A stretch of DNA of 64,000 nucleotides from assembly GCF_000372065.1 (NCBI RefSeq), contig NZ_AQVB01000005.1:46725-110724 (forward strand), in the 5' to 3' direction. The position numbers and the translations under genes were made by a program. The DNA is from Oligella urethralis DSM 7531 (lineage in GTDB: Bacteria; Pseudomonadota; Gammaproteobacteria; Burkholderiales; Burkholderiaceae_B). The notes below the pieces were generated by a model. That model did no database searches, was not told the DNA's origin, and saw nothing but the letters and a program-made list of their open reading frames with translations. This document shows, one piece after another, positions 1 to 8,968 of this stretch (position 1 is the first letter of the stretch; every line of letters begins with the position of its first letter).

Positions 1-2
1 GG

Positions 3-272
3 GAAGAGGAGCTGAGTGAGATGCGTTGCCGTATTCGTAGCATGCGCGAACAATTAGTTCAAAAGATCAAGGCGGCTGGCGTGAGCCAGGACTTTTCCTT
101 TATTTTGGCGCAAAATGGCATGTTCTCCTACTCTGGTCTCACCAAGAGTCAAGTCGAACGCTTGCGTGAGGAATTCGGCATTTATGCCGTGGATTCGGGT
201 CGTATTTGTGTCGCCGCATTAAACTCAAACAACATTGATTATGTCGCTAAGGCCATTGCAACTGTGCTTTAA
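3..272 (+). CDS. tyrB: Aromatic amino acid aminotransferase, C-terminal part (cut by window start)
   Basis: The reading frame is open from the left edge, so only the last 89 residues are seen. They match the C-terminus of class I aspartate/tyrosine aminotransferases (AspC/TyrB): an EMR-RI-SMR helix, the DFSFI...GMFSYSGLT segment, and DSGRICVAALN, whose Arg corresponds to the substrate-carboxylate-binding Arg386 of the family. The enzyme transfers amino groups between glutamate and aromatic 2-oxo acids (or aspartate) using PLP in the cytoplasm. The catalytic Lys lies outside the window. The gene is followed after about 50 nt by the lexA operator. Whether it is TyrB or AspC cannot be settled from this fragment. 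Confidence 0.85.
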   Translation, partial: EEELSEMRCRIRSMREQLVQKIKAAGVSQDFSFILAQNGMFSYSGLTKSQVERLREEFGIYAVDSGRICVAALNSNNIDYVAKAIATVL

Positions 273-328
273 TCAGAGGCTGTGGTCTAAATAGTGCTTG
301 CATTTATCTGCATTATGATAGAAAATGA

Positions 329-344
329 CTGTACAGATGTACAG
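329..344. promoter_or_regulatory. LexA (SOS) box of lexA
   Basis: CTGT-N8-ACAG is a perfect match to the gammaproteobacterial/betaproteobacterial LexA operator, 22 nt before the lexA start codon. It sits at the heart of a longer inverted repeat (321-352) with two perfect 15-bp arms around a central GA. The position implies autorepression of lexA. The long stem followed by a T-rich stretch may also terminate the upstream aminotransferase transcript; that second role is inference. Confidence 0.9.
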
Positions 345-366
345 TCATTTTCTATTTCGGAGTACC

Positions 367-1023
367 ATGAGCATCAAACTCACTGCCCGACAGCAGGAAG
401 TCTTTGACCTGATTCAAGCCAGCATTCGTCGCACTGGCTTTCCACCCACACGCGCCGAGATTGCTCAGAGCTTAGGCTTTCGCTCTGCTAATGCAGCCGA
501 GGATCATCTTAAGGCCCTAGCTAAAAAAGGCGCGATTATTTTGACACCTGGCACCTCTCGTGGCATACGACTAAACCCCGACTTAGAAGCTACGACTCCC
601 GCCACGGCAAGCGCTGCCGCAGCCGAATTAAGCGAGCGACTGACTACCCTACCCTTGATCGGTCGAGTTGCTGCGGGTAGCCCCATCTTGGCGCAAGCAC
701 ATATTGAAAAGGAGATTCCTGTCGATCCTGCCATGTTTGAAGATAAGGCCGACTATCTGCTGCGTGTACGCGGTGAGTCGATGATTGATATAGGAATTTA
801 TGATGGCGACTTACTAGCGGTTAAAAAGAGCCAATCCGCACATAATGGCCAAATTATCGTGGCCCGGATTAATGACGATGTGACGGTTAAGCGCTTTCAA
901 AAGGGTGCAAATCGCATCACGCTCATCGCCGAAAATCAGCATTTTGCGCCCATTATCGTCACTCCCCAAGATGAGTTTGCGATTGAGGGCTTAGCAGTAG
1001 GATTAATTAGAAGCCTAAACTAA
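367..1023 (+). CDS. lexA: LexA repressor (SOS regulator, S24 self-cleaving protease)
   Basis: Protein of 218 residues. The N-terminal winged helix-turn-helix ([25 protein letters not shown]) is followed by a linker and the S24 peptidase domain. Self-cleavage site Ala103-Gly104 lies in GRVAAGSPI, the nucleophile is Ser138 in RGESM, and the general base is Lys175 in VTVKR. The ATG at 367 is preferred because GGAG lies at 359-362 and the protein then begins MSIKLTARQ as in the family. The in-frame ATG at 325 lies inside the operator and is rejected. LexA represses DNA-damage genes and is cleaved when RecA filaments form. Its own operator lies directly upstream. Confidence 0.97.
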   Translation: MSIKLTARQQEVFDLIQASIRRTGFPPTRAEIAQSLGFRSANAAEDHLKALAKKGAIILTPGTSRGIRLNPDLEATTPATASAAAAELSERLTTLPLIGRVAAGSPILAQAHIEKEIPVDPAMFEDKADYLLRVRGESMIDIGIYDGDLLAVKKSQSAHNGQIIVARINDDVTVKRFQKGANRITLIAENQHFAPIIVTPQDEFAIEGLAVGLIRSLN

Positions 1024-1040
1024 TTTTAATTTTTATAGCG

Positions 1041-1054
1041 GGTGAGCGCTCACC
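1041..1054. terminator. Palindrome between convergent lexA and copA
   Basis: A perfect 14-bp palindrome (GGTGAGCGCTCACC) lies in the 68-nt gap between the two convergent genes. It can form a short GC-rich hairpin, but no clear T-run follows on either side, so a bidirectional terminator is only a possible reading. Confidence 0.35.
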
Positions 1055-1091
1055 ATATGCATCATAAACTACGCTCCCCGGTACAACTAGC

Positions 1092-3392
1092 CTATAGAGG
1101 CGCTTTAAAGCTTTTTAAACGCAAGGCATTCGTCAGCACGAAGACGCTTGACAAAGCCATTGCCCCAGCAGCAAACATAGGCGACAACAAGATCCCCTTA
1201 AACGGATAGAGAATACCGGCCGCCACGGGTATTAGCGCTGTATTATAGACAAAGGCCCAAAATAAGTTCTGATGGATATTTTTTATGGTCGCCTGCGAAA
1301 GAGCAAGGGCATTAGGCACGCCATTTAGGCTACCCGACATCAGCACCACATCCGCCGCTTCCATTGCCACATCCGTACCGGTACCGATGGCAATACCCAC
1401 ATCGGCTTCAGCTAGTGCTGGTGCATCATTAATCCCATCACCCACAAAGGCAACCGCACCATATTGCTTACGTAAAGCGTTAATCTGCTCCAGTTTATCC
1501 TGCGGCAACACCTCTGCCACCACCTCATCAATACCAAGACGCTTAGCGATGGCTTCCGCAGTTTGTTGCTTATCCCCAGTAATCATCACTACCTTAAGAC
1601 CTAAGTCGTGCAAGGCCTGAACCGCTGCGGGGGTACTCTCCTTAATGGGATCGGAGACCGCAATAATGGCAGCCAATTTACCATCAATAGCTGCATACAT
1701 CGGCGACTGAGCCTCATTCGCTAAACGCAAGGCAGTCGCTTCAAACTGACTAGGATCTAAGCCTAAAGAGCGCATGAAGCGATCTGCGCCGATCGCAACG
1801 CTGCGACCCTCGACCTGCGCTCTTACCCCCATCCCGCTAATGGCTTCAAACTGAGTTAGTGTAGGAAGGCTCAGCCCTTCAGCCTCAGCCGCTGCCACAA
1901 TCGCATGCGCAATCGGATGCTCAGATTGCTGCTCTACTGCAGCGATTAAGGCTAATACCTCAGAGCGCTGAAAGCCCGCAGCAGTCTCGAGTGCCGTCAT
2001 GGTTGGACGCCCCAGGGTTAAGGTACCTGTTTTGTCGACTGCCACTACCTTAGCATCTTTAAGGCTTTGTAAGGCATCGCCTTTGCGAAATAACACACCC
2101 AACTCGGCACCGCGCCCGGTACCCACCATAATTGAAGTCGGTGTCGCCAAGCCCATCGCACATGGGCAAGCAATAATCAATACCGCCACGGCATTGACAA
2201 GCGCATAGCTTAAGGCTGGTTGCGGTCCTAATACCAACCATAGTACAAAGGTGATAAAGGCTAATAAGATGACCGCTGGCACAAAGAAATAGGTGACGCG
2301 ATTGACGACCGATTGAATTGGTAATTTAGCCGCTTGTGCCTGCTCTACCAAACTAATAATCTGCGACAAAACCGTCTTCTCTCCTACAGCACTTGCCTTA
2401 AAAGTAAAAGCACCCTGCTGATTAATGGTGCCGCCAATTAACTGACTACCCGGCACTTTTTCAACGGGAATCGGCTCACCGCTAATCATGGCCTCATCAA
2501 CAAAGCTCTGCCCCTCCAGCAAGATACCGTCTACCGCAATTCGTTCACCGGGACGCACTTGTAACACATCATCTAACTGCACCTCTGCGAGCGCTATTTG
2601 CTGCCATTCGCCGTTACGTAGTACCCGGGCCTCCTTGGGCTGGAGCCCAACTAAACGCTGAATTGCTGCTGAGGTACGACCTTTGGCTTTAGCCTCTAAA
2701 TAGCGACCGAATAAAATCAAGGTGACAATCACCGCTGCCGACTCATAATAGACATGGACTGAAGCCGCAGGCAACACAAAAGGGAAAAACGTGGCTACCA
2801 CTGAAAAACCATAAGCCGCTAGCGTACCGATAGCAACCAAGGAATTCATATCTGGTCCCATACGCAATAAGGCAGGAATACCGATTTGATAAAAGCGGCG
2901 ACCGGGAAAGCTTAATACCAAGCTGGTTAATAAAAATTGTAAATACCAGCTATTGTGCAAACCGATACGAGTTTCCACCCATTGCTGCATGGCGGGTATT
3001 AAATGCGCACCCATCTCCAAAATAAACACCGGTAGACTAAGCAGCAAGGCAACGATCAAATCCCTTTTTAAAAGCGCTTCTTCTCGATCTTTGCGTTGCG
3101 CTAACTGCTCCACCCATGAGCTGTCAACAGGCGAGCGTGCCTCGGACTCAGTCCCTGTCATCGAGGACTGGGGCAATACCGTTGCGCTAAAACCAGCTTT
3201 ATGAATCACCGCCTTAATCGCATCAATCTCGGCAGGCGCAGTGGCATCCAAAACAATATCCGCTCGCTCAGTGGCTAAATTGACATTAATTGCTGCTACG
3301 CCCTCCATACGTCCCACTAGCCGCTCTATGCGGGCTACACACGAGGCACATGTCATACCCTCAATGGTCATGCTTAGATGCGTATTAGACAT
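1092..3392 (-). CDS. copA: Copper-exporting P1B-type ATPase (CopA)
   Basis: Protein of 766 residues. One N-terminal heavy-metal-associated domain carries GMTCASC (Cys15 and Cys18). It is followed by eight expected membrane segments, the SGEP actuator motif, the ion-channel CPC motif at 409-411 ([13 protein letters not shown]), the phosphorylated Asp453 in DKTGTLT, the SEHP motif of the nucleotide domain, and the [10 protein letters not shown] hinge. YN in the seventh segment and MALSS near the C-terminus fit the Cu(I)-specific class IB-1. It pumps Cu(I) from the cytoplasm across the inner membrane. GGAGT lies 8 nt before the ATG. No CueR gene is adjacent and I see no convincing CueR box. Confidence 0.95.
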   Translation of the reverse strand: MSNTHLSMTIEGMTCASCVARIERLVGRMEGVAAINVNLATERADIVLDATAPAEIDAIKAVIHKAGFSATVLPQSSMTGTESEARSPVDSSWVEQLAQRKDREEALLKRDLIVALLLSLPVFILEMGAHLIPAMQQWVETRIGLHNSWYLQFLLTSLVLSFPGRRFYQIGIPALLRMGPDMNSLVAIGTLAAYGFSVVATFFPFVLPAASVHVYYESAAVIVTLILFGRYLEAKAKGRTSAAIQRLVGLQPKEARVLRNGEWQQIALAEVQLDDVLQVRPGERIAVDGILLEGQSFVDEAMISGEPIPVEKVPGSQLIGGTINQQGAFTFKASAVGEKTVLSQIISLVEQAQAAKLPIQSVVNRVTYFFVPAVILLAFITFVLWLVLGPQPALSYALVNAVAVLIIACPCAMGLATPTSIMVGTGRGAELGVLFRKGDALQSLKDAKVVAVDKTGTLTLGRPTMTALETAAGFQRSEVLALIAAVEQQSEHPIAHAIVAAAEAEGLSLPTLTQFEAISGMGVRAQVEGRSVAIGADRFMRSLGLDPSQFEATALRLANEAQSPMYAAIDGKLAAIIAVSDPIKESTPAAVQALHDLGLKVVMITGDKQQTAEAIAKRLGIDEVVAEVLPQDKLEQINALRKQYGAVAFVGDGINDAPALAEADVGIAIGTGTDVAMEAADVVLMSGSLNGVPNALALSQATIKNIHQNLFWAFVYNTALIPVAAGILYPFKGILLSPMFAAGAMALSSVFVLTNALRLKSFKAPL

Positions 3393-3598
3393 ACTGATTT
3401 ACTCCAAATAAATGCATTGTTCTGACACTACCCTTAAAACCAAGGCGCATTAGATTAGATACTATCGAAATCGTATATTTTAAGTCCTGATTGATATAGG
3501 CACTGCCGCTTATACGCTAAAGACCAGGACCGTTCCCCTATTATCATACGAAAAAACAACAGTTAATATTAAAAGCCATACTTTTTATAAAAAAACAC

Positions 3599-3627
3599 TT
3601 CACAAATACAAATAGGCACCATATAAT
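3599..3627 (+). promoter_or_regulatory. Sigma-70 promoter of tRNA-Arg
   Basis: TTCACA at 3599-3604, a 17-nt spacer, then a perfect TATAAT at 3622-3627. Transcription would start around 3634, only a few nucleotides before the mature tRNA 5' end. Confidence 0.7.
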
Positions 3628-3637
3628 TATGAATTCA

Positions 3638-3715
3638 GCGCCCGTAGCTCAGTTGGATTAGAGTGCTTGGCTACGAACCAAGAGGTCGTGGGTTCAATTC
3701 CTGCCGGGCGCGCCA
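3638..3715 (+). tRNA. tRNA-Arg (anticodon ACG), CCA encoded
   Basis: A cloverleaf folds cleanly. The 7-bp acceptor stem is GCGCCCG with CGGGCGC, the D stem is GCTC/GAGT, and the anticodon stem is CTTGG/CCAAG with loop CTACGAA (anticodon ACG, normally deaminated to ICG). The T arm is GTGGG-TTCAATT-CCTGC with two wobble pairs, the discriminator is G, and CCA is encoded at 3713-3715. It reads CGN arginine codons. A promoter lies directly upstream and a strong terminator starts 5 nt downstream, so it is a monocistronic unit. Confidence 0.97.
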
Positions 3716-3720
3716 GATTT

Positions 3721-3753
3721 AAAGGGTCACTTCAAATGAAGTGGCCCTTTTTC
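3721..3753 (+). terminator. Rho-independent terminator of tRNA-Arg
   Basis: An inverted repeat pairs AAAGGG-T-CACTTCA with TGAAGTG-G-CCCTTT around a two-base loop, followed by a T-run. Confidence 0.85.
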
Positions 3754-3960
3754 ATTATTGCACCAAGATAGTTTAGTTTAGGCTTAGCAATCCCCTCCTA
3801 GCCCTTTTCACATGCCTATATCCGTTTTTTCAGATAGCAAGGTCACTCTACCTAAGCGAATAATACGAAATACTATGGTTTTCCCTTAATTTAATAATCT
3901 AAGGGAAATTGCTATTTACATCGGTCGCTTTTTACGTTAATTTATTGCTATGCATCAATA

Positions 3961-4054
3961 AGTCTTATGTTTTATATAAGACTGCTTCTAACCTAGTATT
4001 ATCAAGGCATTAAGTCTTGTATAAGACCAAAAATAAGCAAATTTACTAGGTTAG
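3961..4054 (+). promoter_or_regulatory. aceA leader with nested inverted repeats
   Basis: Three symmetric elements lie in the 390 nt before aceA. AGTCTTAT-N7-ATAAGACT is at 3961-3983 and GTCTT-N4-AAGAC is at 4014-4027; both share the core GTCTT...AAGAC and look like two operators for one dimeric regulator. A perfect 11-bp inverted repeat, CTAACCTAGTA at 3988-3998 with TACTAGGTTAG at 4044-4054, surrounds the second site almost exactly concentrically. The GTCTT/AAGAC symmetry recalls GntR-family operators, but I cannot name the regulator. The rest of 3756-3960 is AT-rich and shows nothing else recognisable. Confidence 0.6.
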
Positions 4055-4101
4055 TACGCTACAACGCAACAAATTTTTTATTAATCAACAGGGAGAGTGT
4101 T

Positions 4102-5706
4102 ATGACTCAAAACTATCAAGCTGAAGTTCAAAAGGCTCAAGCAGAAATTAATCAAGCCGGCTCTGGTTGGAACGCTATCAATGCGGATGCTGTTGCACGT
4201 ATGCGTATTATGAACCGTTTCCAAAATGGTCTGGATATCGCACGTTACACTGCTGATATTATGCGTAAAGACATGGAAGAGTACGATGCTGATCCATCTA
4301 AATACACTCAGTCTTTGGGTTGTTGGCACGGTTTTATTGCTCAGCAAAAATTAATTTCTATCAAAAAGCACTTCAAAACCACGGATAAGAAGTATTTATA
4401 CTTATCCGGCTGGATGGTAGCTGCTTTACGCTCTAAGTTCGGTCCACTTCCGGATCAGTCAATGCACGAGAAAACTTCTGTTGCTGACTTGATCGAGGAG
4501 CTTTACACCTTCTTACGTCAAGCCGATGCACGTGAATTAGACTTACTCTTCACGGCCTTAGATGCTGCTCGTGAAGCTGGCGATAAAGCAAAAGAAGCTG
4601 AAATCATCGACCAAATCGACAATTTTGAAACCCATGTTGTGCCGATTATTGCGGATATTGACGCTGGTTTTGGTAACGAAGAGGCGACTTACTTACTTGC
4701 TAAGAAAATGATTGAGGCCGGTGCATGTGCGATTCAGATCGAGAACCAAGTATCGGATGAGAAGCAATGTGGTCACCAAGACGGTAAAGTAACTGTGCCA
4801 CACAACGATTTTTTATCCAAAATCAATGCCGTGCGCTACGCTTTCCTAGAGTTAGGTATTCCTAACGGCGTGATTGTGGCTCGTACCGACTCCTTAGGTG
4901 CTGGCTTAACTAAGCAAATCGCTATCACACATGAAGAAGGTGATTTAGGTGATCAGTACAATAGCTACTTAGACTGTGAGGAAATCTCTGCTGATCAATT
5001 AGCTAATGGCGATATTATCATCAAGCGTGAGGGTAAATTATTACGACCTAAGCGTTTAGCGAGCAATCTCTTCCAATTCCGTAAGGGCACTGGTGAGGAC
5101 CGCGTCGTACTTGACTGCATCACCTCACTGCAAAACGGTGCTGATATGATCTGGATTGAGACTGAGAAGCCTCATGTAGGTCAGATTAAAGCGATGGTGG
5201 ATCGTATTCGCGAGGTCGTGCCGAATGCGAAGCTAGTCTACAACAACAGCCCATCATTCAACTGGACACTTAACTTCCGTCAGCAGGTCTTCGACAAATG
5301 GCAGGAAGAAGGCAAAGACGTTTCTGCCTACAAACGTGATGCACTTATGAGCGCCGAGTATGATGGTACTGAGCTATGCGAAGAGGCTGATAAGCTAATT
5401 AGCAGCTTCCAAAAAGACGGTTCTGCTCAAGCTGGTATTTTCCACCACTTGATCACCCTACCAACGTACCACACCGCAGCCCTTTCAACCGATAACTTAG
5501 CCAAGGGCTACTTCTCGCCTGAAGAAGCGATGCTTGCCTATGTGAAAGGTGTTCAGCGTGAAGAAATTCGTCAGGGTATTGCTTGCGTTAAGCACCAAAA
5601 TATGGCGGGCTCTGATATCGGTGATAACCACAAAGAGTTCTTCTCAGGTGATGCGGCACTTAAAGCCTCTGGTAAAGACAACACAATGAACCAATTCAAC
5701 TTCTAA
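4102..5706 (+). CDS. aceA: Isocitrate lyase (long, Pseudomonas-type)
   Basis: Protein of 534 residues, about 100 longer than the E. coli enzyme and close to the length of the Pseudomonas/Acinetobacter form. The catalytic loop reads DEKQCGHQDGK (Cys223, His225), matching the KxCGH signature, and metal-binding segments such as DIDAGFGN and VARTDSLGAGLT are intact. It splits isocitrate into glyoxylate and succinate, the first step of the glyoxylate shunt used during growth on acetate or fatty acids. GGGAGAG lies 4 nt before the ATG. Malate synthase, the second shunt enzyme, follows as a separate transcription unit after a strong terminator. The leader carries paired inverted repeats that probably regulate it. 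Confidence 0.97.
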   Translation: MTQNYQAEVQKAQAEINQAGSGWNAINADAVARMRIMNRFQNGLDIARYTADIMRKDMEEYDADPSKYTQSLGCWHGFIAQQKLISIKKHFKTTDKKYLYLSGWMVAALRSKFGPLPDQSMHEKTSVADLIEELYTFLRQADARELDLLFTALDAAREAGDKAKEAEIIDQIDNFETHVVPIIADIDAGFGNEEATYLLAKKMIEAGACAIQIENQVSDEKQCGHQDGKVTVPHNDFLSKINAVRYAFLELGIPNGVIVARTDSLGAGLTKQIAITHEEGDLGDQYNSYLDCEEISADQLANGDIIIKREGKLLRPKRLASNLFQFRKGTGEDRVVLDCITSLQNGADMIWIETEKPHVGQIKAMVDRIREVVPNAKLVYNNSPSFNWTLNFRQQVFDKWQEEGKDVSAYKRDALMSAEYDGTELCEEADKLISSFQKDGSAQAGIFHHLITLPTYHTAALSTDNLAKGYFSPEEAMLAYVKGVQREEIRQGIACVKHQNMAGSDIGDNHKEFFSGDAALKASGKDNTMNQFNF

Positions 5707-5746
5707 ATCAAATTAGAAGCTTTATTATCGAATCGTTCTATGTCTT

Positions 5747-5780
5747 GAAATTGGCTTGCTACGGCAAGCCAATTTCGTTT
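5747..5780 (+). terminator. Terminator of aceA with UNCG tetraloop
   Basis: A perfect 13-bp stem (GAAATTGGCTTGC with GCAAGCCAATTTC) is closed by C-TACG-G, an exceptionally stable UNCG-type tetraloop. A short T-run follows. It lies 23 nt upstream of glcB, so glcB needs its own promoter or read-through. Confidence 0.85.
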
Positions 5781-5802
5781 AACACTTTTTCTGGATGATG
5801 TT

Positions 5803-7977
5803 ATGACTCAGTACAAGAAAATAGAATCTTTACAAGTTGAAGAGACACTTTTCAATTTGATTAATAATGATATCTTAGCCAATCACCCCCACAAGTTGGA
5901 CCGTGATGAGTTTTGGAAAAACTTTTCCGATCTGGTAAAAGCACTAGCACCAAAAAACAAGGCCTTACTTGAAAAGCGTGATGCCTTACAAGCAAAAATC
6001 GATCAATGGTATCAGCAGAATCCTGGCCCTATTCAAGATATGGAGGCTTACAAAGCCTTTTTAAAAGAAATTGGCTACTTAGTCGATGCACCGGCCGATT
6101 TTAAGATCAGCACAGAAAATGTTGACCGTGAAATCGCCGAACAAGCCGGTCCGCAACTCGTCGTACCCGCAACCAATGCCCGCTACTCCCTCAATGCAGC
6201 CAATGCACGCTGGGGCAGCCTGTACGATGCGCTTTACGGCACCGATGCCATTGATCAGGACGGTGAATTAGCGCCCACTGGCGAATATAATCCACAGCGC
6301 GGGGCTGAAGTCATCGCTTTCGGGCGTCGCTTCTTAGATGAGAGCATCCCGCTCGTTGAGGGTTCACACGCAGATGCCGTTGCTTACCGCATTGAAAATG
6401 GTGAGCTCAAAGTAAGACTAAACAATGACCATGAAACAACGCTAAAGCATAATGAGCTCTTCGTTGGTTTTAATGGCGATGCCGCGGCACCTAGCTCAAT
6501 GGTTTTCTTACATAACGGCTTACATTTCGATATTCTAGTCGATAAAAATCACCCCATCGGCCAGCAAGATCCCGCCGGGATTAAGGATATTGTAATGGAA
6601 GCGGCACTATCCACCATTATTGACTTTGAAGATTCGGTAGCTGCTGTTGACGGTCCTGATAAAGCCTTAATTTATCGTAATTGGTTAGGCCTAATGACCG
6701 GTGAACTAAGCGAAGAAATTGCTAAAGACGGTAAAGTCTTTGTCCGTCGTTTAAACGAAGATCGCGAGTACTTAAGTGCGAGCGAGCAAAAGCCTTTTAA
6801 ACTACCAGGCCGCTCCCTATTGTTCTGCCGCAATGTGGGTCATTTGATGTCTACCCCTGCCGTGTTGGACGAAGCAGGCAATATGATCCCTGAGGGCATT
6901 TTAGATGCCGTCGTCACCGCCATTATTGCGGGCTACGATCAGGCACGCGATAGCAATAAAAACAGCCGCAATGGCAGTGTGTATATAGTTAAGCCTAAAA
7001 TGCACGGCCCTGAGGAAGTGGCTTTTGCCAATGAGCTTTTTGCTGCGGCTGAGCGTGTAGCTAAGCTGCCTAAAAACACCCTCAAAATGGGGATTATGGA
7101 TGAGGAGCGTCGTACCTCGGTTAACCTTAAAGCATGTATTTACGAGGCAAAAGAGCGTTGCGTGTTTATTAATACCGGTTTCTTAGACCGCACCGGTGAC
7201 GAAATTCACACCTCAATGCTCGCTGGCCCAATGATCCGCAAAGGTGATATGAAAGCAACGCCATGGATCAAAGCCTATGAAGCCAATAACGTGCAGGTTG
7301 GTTTAGCATGTGGTCTGCAGGGCAAAGCACAAATCGGTAAGGGCATGTGGGCCATGCCTGATCTTATGAAAGCCATGCTAGCACAGAAAATCGCCCACCC
7401 ACAATCTGGCGCTACCACCGCTTGGGTACCCTCACCTACCGGTGCGACTATCCACAGCTTGCATTATCACCAAGTGAATGTATTCGATGTACAAGCCGAA
7501 AAAGCAAAAGACAAGACGGACTATCTGGACGATTTATTAACGATTCCGGTCGCTACGGATACCTCATGGTCTGATGCTGAAAAGCAAGAAGAGCTGGATA
7601 ACAACTGCCAAGGTATTTTAGGCTATGTGGTACGCTGGGTAGATCAGGGTGTAGGTTGCTCAAAAGTCCCTGATATTCACAACGTCGGCTTGATGGAGGA
7701 TCGTGCAACGCTACGCATCTCCAGTCAGCATATTTGCAACTGGTTAGCCCATGGCGTGGTCAGTGAAGCGGATGTGGACGCCGCACTTCGTCGCATGGCT
7801 AAAGTCGTTGACGAACAAAATGCTGGCGACCCTTTATACCGTCCAATGTCAGGCAATGAGCAAAGTTCCGCTGCCTTCAAAGCGGCGAGTGACCTAATCT
7901 TTAAAGGTAAAGAACAGCCTAACGGCTACACTGAGCCTTTACTGCATTACTGGCGCGCTGAAGTTAAAAAGGCTTAA
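5803..7977 (+). CDS. glcB: Malate synthase G
   Basis: Protein of 724 residues, the normal length for the monomeric G isoform (E. coli 723). It condenses glyoxylate with acetyl-CoA to malate, completing the glyoxylate shunt with the upstream isocitrate lyase. Seen in sequence: [13 protein letters not shown], the glyoxylate-binding Arg343 in [27 protein letters not shown], the substrate-pocket GCSKVPDI, and the catalytic-base Asp633 in [14 protein letters not shown]. The ribosome site before the ATG is weak (GGATGA). A strong terminator follows. Confidence 0.97.
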   Translation: MTQYKKIESLQVEETLFNLINNDILANHPHKLDRDEFWKNFSDLVKALAPKNKALLEKRDALQAKIDQWYQQNPGPIQDMEAYKAFLKEIGYLVDAPADFKISTENVDREIAEQAGPQLVVPATNARYSLNAANARWGSLYDALYGTDAIDQDGELAPTGEYNPQRGAEVIAFGRRFLDESIPLVEGSHADAVAYRIENGELKVRLNNDHETTLKHNELFVGFNGDAAAPSSMVFLHNGLHFDILVDKNHPIGQQDPAGIKDIVMEAALSTIIDFEDSVAAVDGPDKALIYRNWLGLMTGELSEEIAKDGKVFVRRLNEDREYLSASEQKPFKLPGRSLLFCRNVGHLMSTPAVLDEAGNMIPEGILDAVVTAIIAGYDQARDSNKNSRNGSVYIVKPKMHGPEEVAFANELFAAAERVAKLPKNTLKMGIMDEERRTSVNLKACIYEAKERCVFINTGFLDRTGDEIHTSMLAGPMIRKGDMKATPWIKAYEANNVQVGLACGLQGKAQIGKGMWAMPDLMKAMLAQKIAHPQSGATTAWVPSPTGATIHSLHYHQVNVFDVQAEKAKDKTDYLDDLLTIPVATDTSWSDAEKQEELDNNCQGILGYVVRWVDQGVGCSKVPDIHNVGLMEDRATLRISSQHICNWLAHGVVSEADVDAALRRMAKVVDEQNAGDPLYRPMSGNEQSSAAFKAASDLIFKGKEQPNGYTEPLLHYWRAEVKKA

Positions 7978-8014
7978 TCACAGCATCGTTTTAACTAAGC
8001 AAGTCAATTAGCTC

Positions 8015-8049
8015 AAGCCCATGTGCGCAACAATGCACATGGGCTTTTT
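8015..8049 (+). terminator. Terminator of glcB
   Basis: The stem AAGCCCATGTGC / GCACATGGGCTT has an 8-nt loop and is followed by a T-run. Confidence 0.9.
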
Positions 8050-8106
8050 GCTGTCTTTATATTCTCTATTGAAGCTCCCAATACACTTTTCCACCAGTAT
8101 CCGTTA

Positions 8107-8731
8107 TTAACCACAAAAGTTGTGGATAACTTTGTGTATTGCTTGATGAGTTCAAGCTATGTGATTGATTTATAAGCTTAAGTCACAATTGATTACATAC
8201 TAAGCATGCGTGCCGCTTGAGGCCGGTCGACAAGGCCAATGCAAGCCAGAGGTAAAAACAAAAAACCTTGATTAATCAATAAGCTAGCTATTTTTTGGAT
8301 AACATTAAGGTGTCTAGCTAGCGCGACTGTGATCGAAGCTACTAAAGTTTCAAATCACATATAAAGCGTCTAGCACGCCCTGATTTAATGAGCACAGATT
8401 AACCACAAAAGTTGTGGATAACTTTGTGTATTGCTTGATGACTTCAAGCTATGTGATTGATTTATAAGCTTAAGTCACACTTGATTACATACTAAGCATG
8501 CGTACCGCTTGAGGCCAGTCGACAAGGCCAATGCAAGCCAGAGGTAAAAACAAAAAATCGTGATTAATCAATAAGCTAGCTATTTTTTGGATAACATTAA
8601 GGTGTCTAGCTAGCGCGACTGTGGTCGAGGCTCCTAAGGTTTTAAACCACCTATAAAACGTCTAGCATGCCTTGATTTAATCACCATAGATTAACCACAA
8701 AAGTTGTGGATAAACTTTGTGTATTAACTGA
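8107..8731. repeat. 292-bp tandem repeat array with DnaA boxes (two full units plus partial third)
   Basis: Units start at 8107, 8399 and 8691, exactly 292 bp apart. The two full units differ at about 19 positions (about 93% identical), mostly in the last 90 bp; the third runs for about 40 bp before diverging. Each start carries TGTGGATAA, a perfect DnaA box on the minus strand (8121-8129, 8413-8421, 8705-8713), inside CCACAA-AAG-TTGTGG. Each full unit also has a near-match TTTGGATAA (8294-8302, 8586-8594) located between GCTAGCTA and TAGCTAGC arms, and a TTGATTAATCAA-like palindrome (intact in unit 1). No open frame of note is present. It fills most of the 990-nt gap between glcB and phoU. 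Confidence 0.9.
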
Positions 8732-8804
8732 TGAATGCGCTCTATCCCATTGATCTAGCAGCTGATATTAGCTTTGATAAGATTTGAAGCAACACCGCGT
8801 AACT

Positions 8805-8842
8805 TGCTAGCGGTGAGCATAAGTGCTAGCGGTGAGCATAAG
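8805..8842. repeat. Tandem duplication of a 19-bp unit
   Basis: TGCTAGCGGTGAGCATAAG occurs twice, head to tail and without a mismatch, at 8805-8823 and 8824-8842. It lies downstream of the 292-bp array and before the phoU terminator. The rest of 8732-8894 shows nothing recognisable. Confidence 0.9.
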
Positions 8843-8894
8843 ACATACGCCATGGGTGTGAACTAACTTACACTCACAAAGCACATTATTAACA

Positions 8895-8934
8895 GCAAAA
8901 AAAAGACCTGGCGAAAAATTCAGCACAGGTCTTT
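8895..8934 (-). terminator. Terminator of phoU
   Basis: On the minus strand AAAGACCTG pairs with CAGGTCTTT and is followed by a run of eight T residues, 35 nt past the phoU stop codon. Confidence 0.88.
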
Positions 8935-8968
8935 GAGACATCAATGGAGGCCGTACGATGACGACAAT

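Noticed and set aside
325-366. Longer lexA frame starting at ATG 325
   Set aside because: The ATG lies inside the LexA operator and lacks a ribosome site. ATG 367 has GGAG and gives the family N-terminus.
3393-3450. CueR-type operator for copA
   Set aside because: CCTTGG-TTTT-AAGG on the minus strand only loosely resembles the CueR consensus, with wrong arm sequence and spacing.
8107-8731. CRISPR array
   Set aside because: The units are 292 bp with no short direct repeats separated by unique spacers, and no cas genes are present.
8107-8731. Chromosomal origin oriC
   Set aside because: DnaA boxes are present, but none of the usual origin neighbours (dnaA, dnaN, rpmH, mnmG) are near and the boxes are widely spaced.
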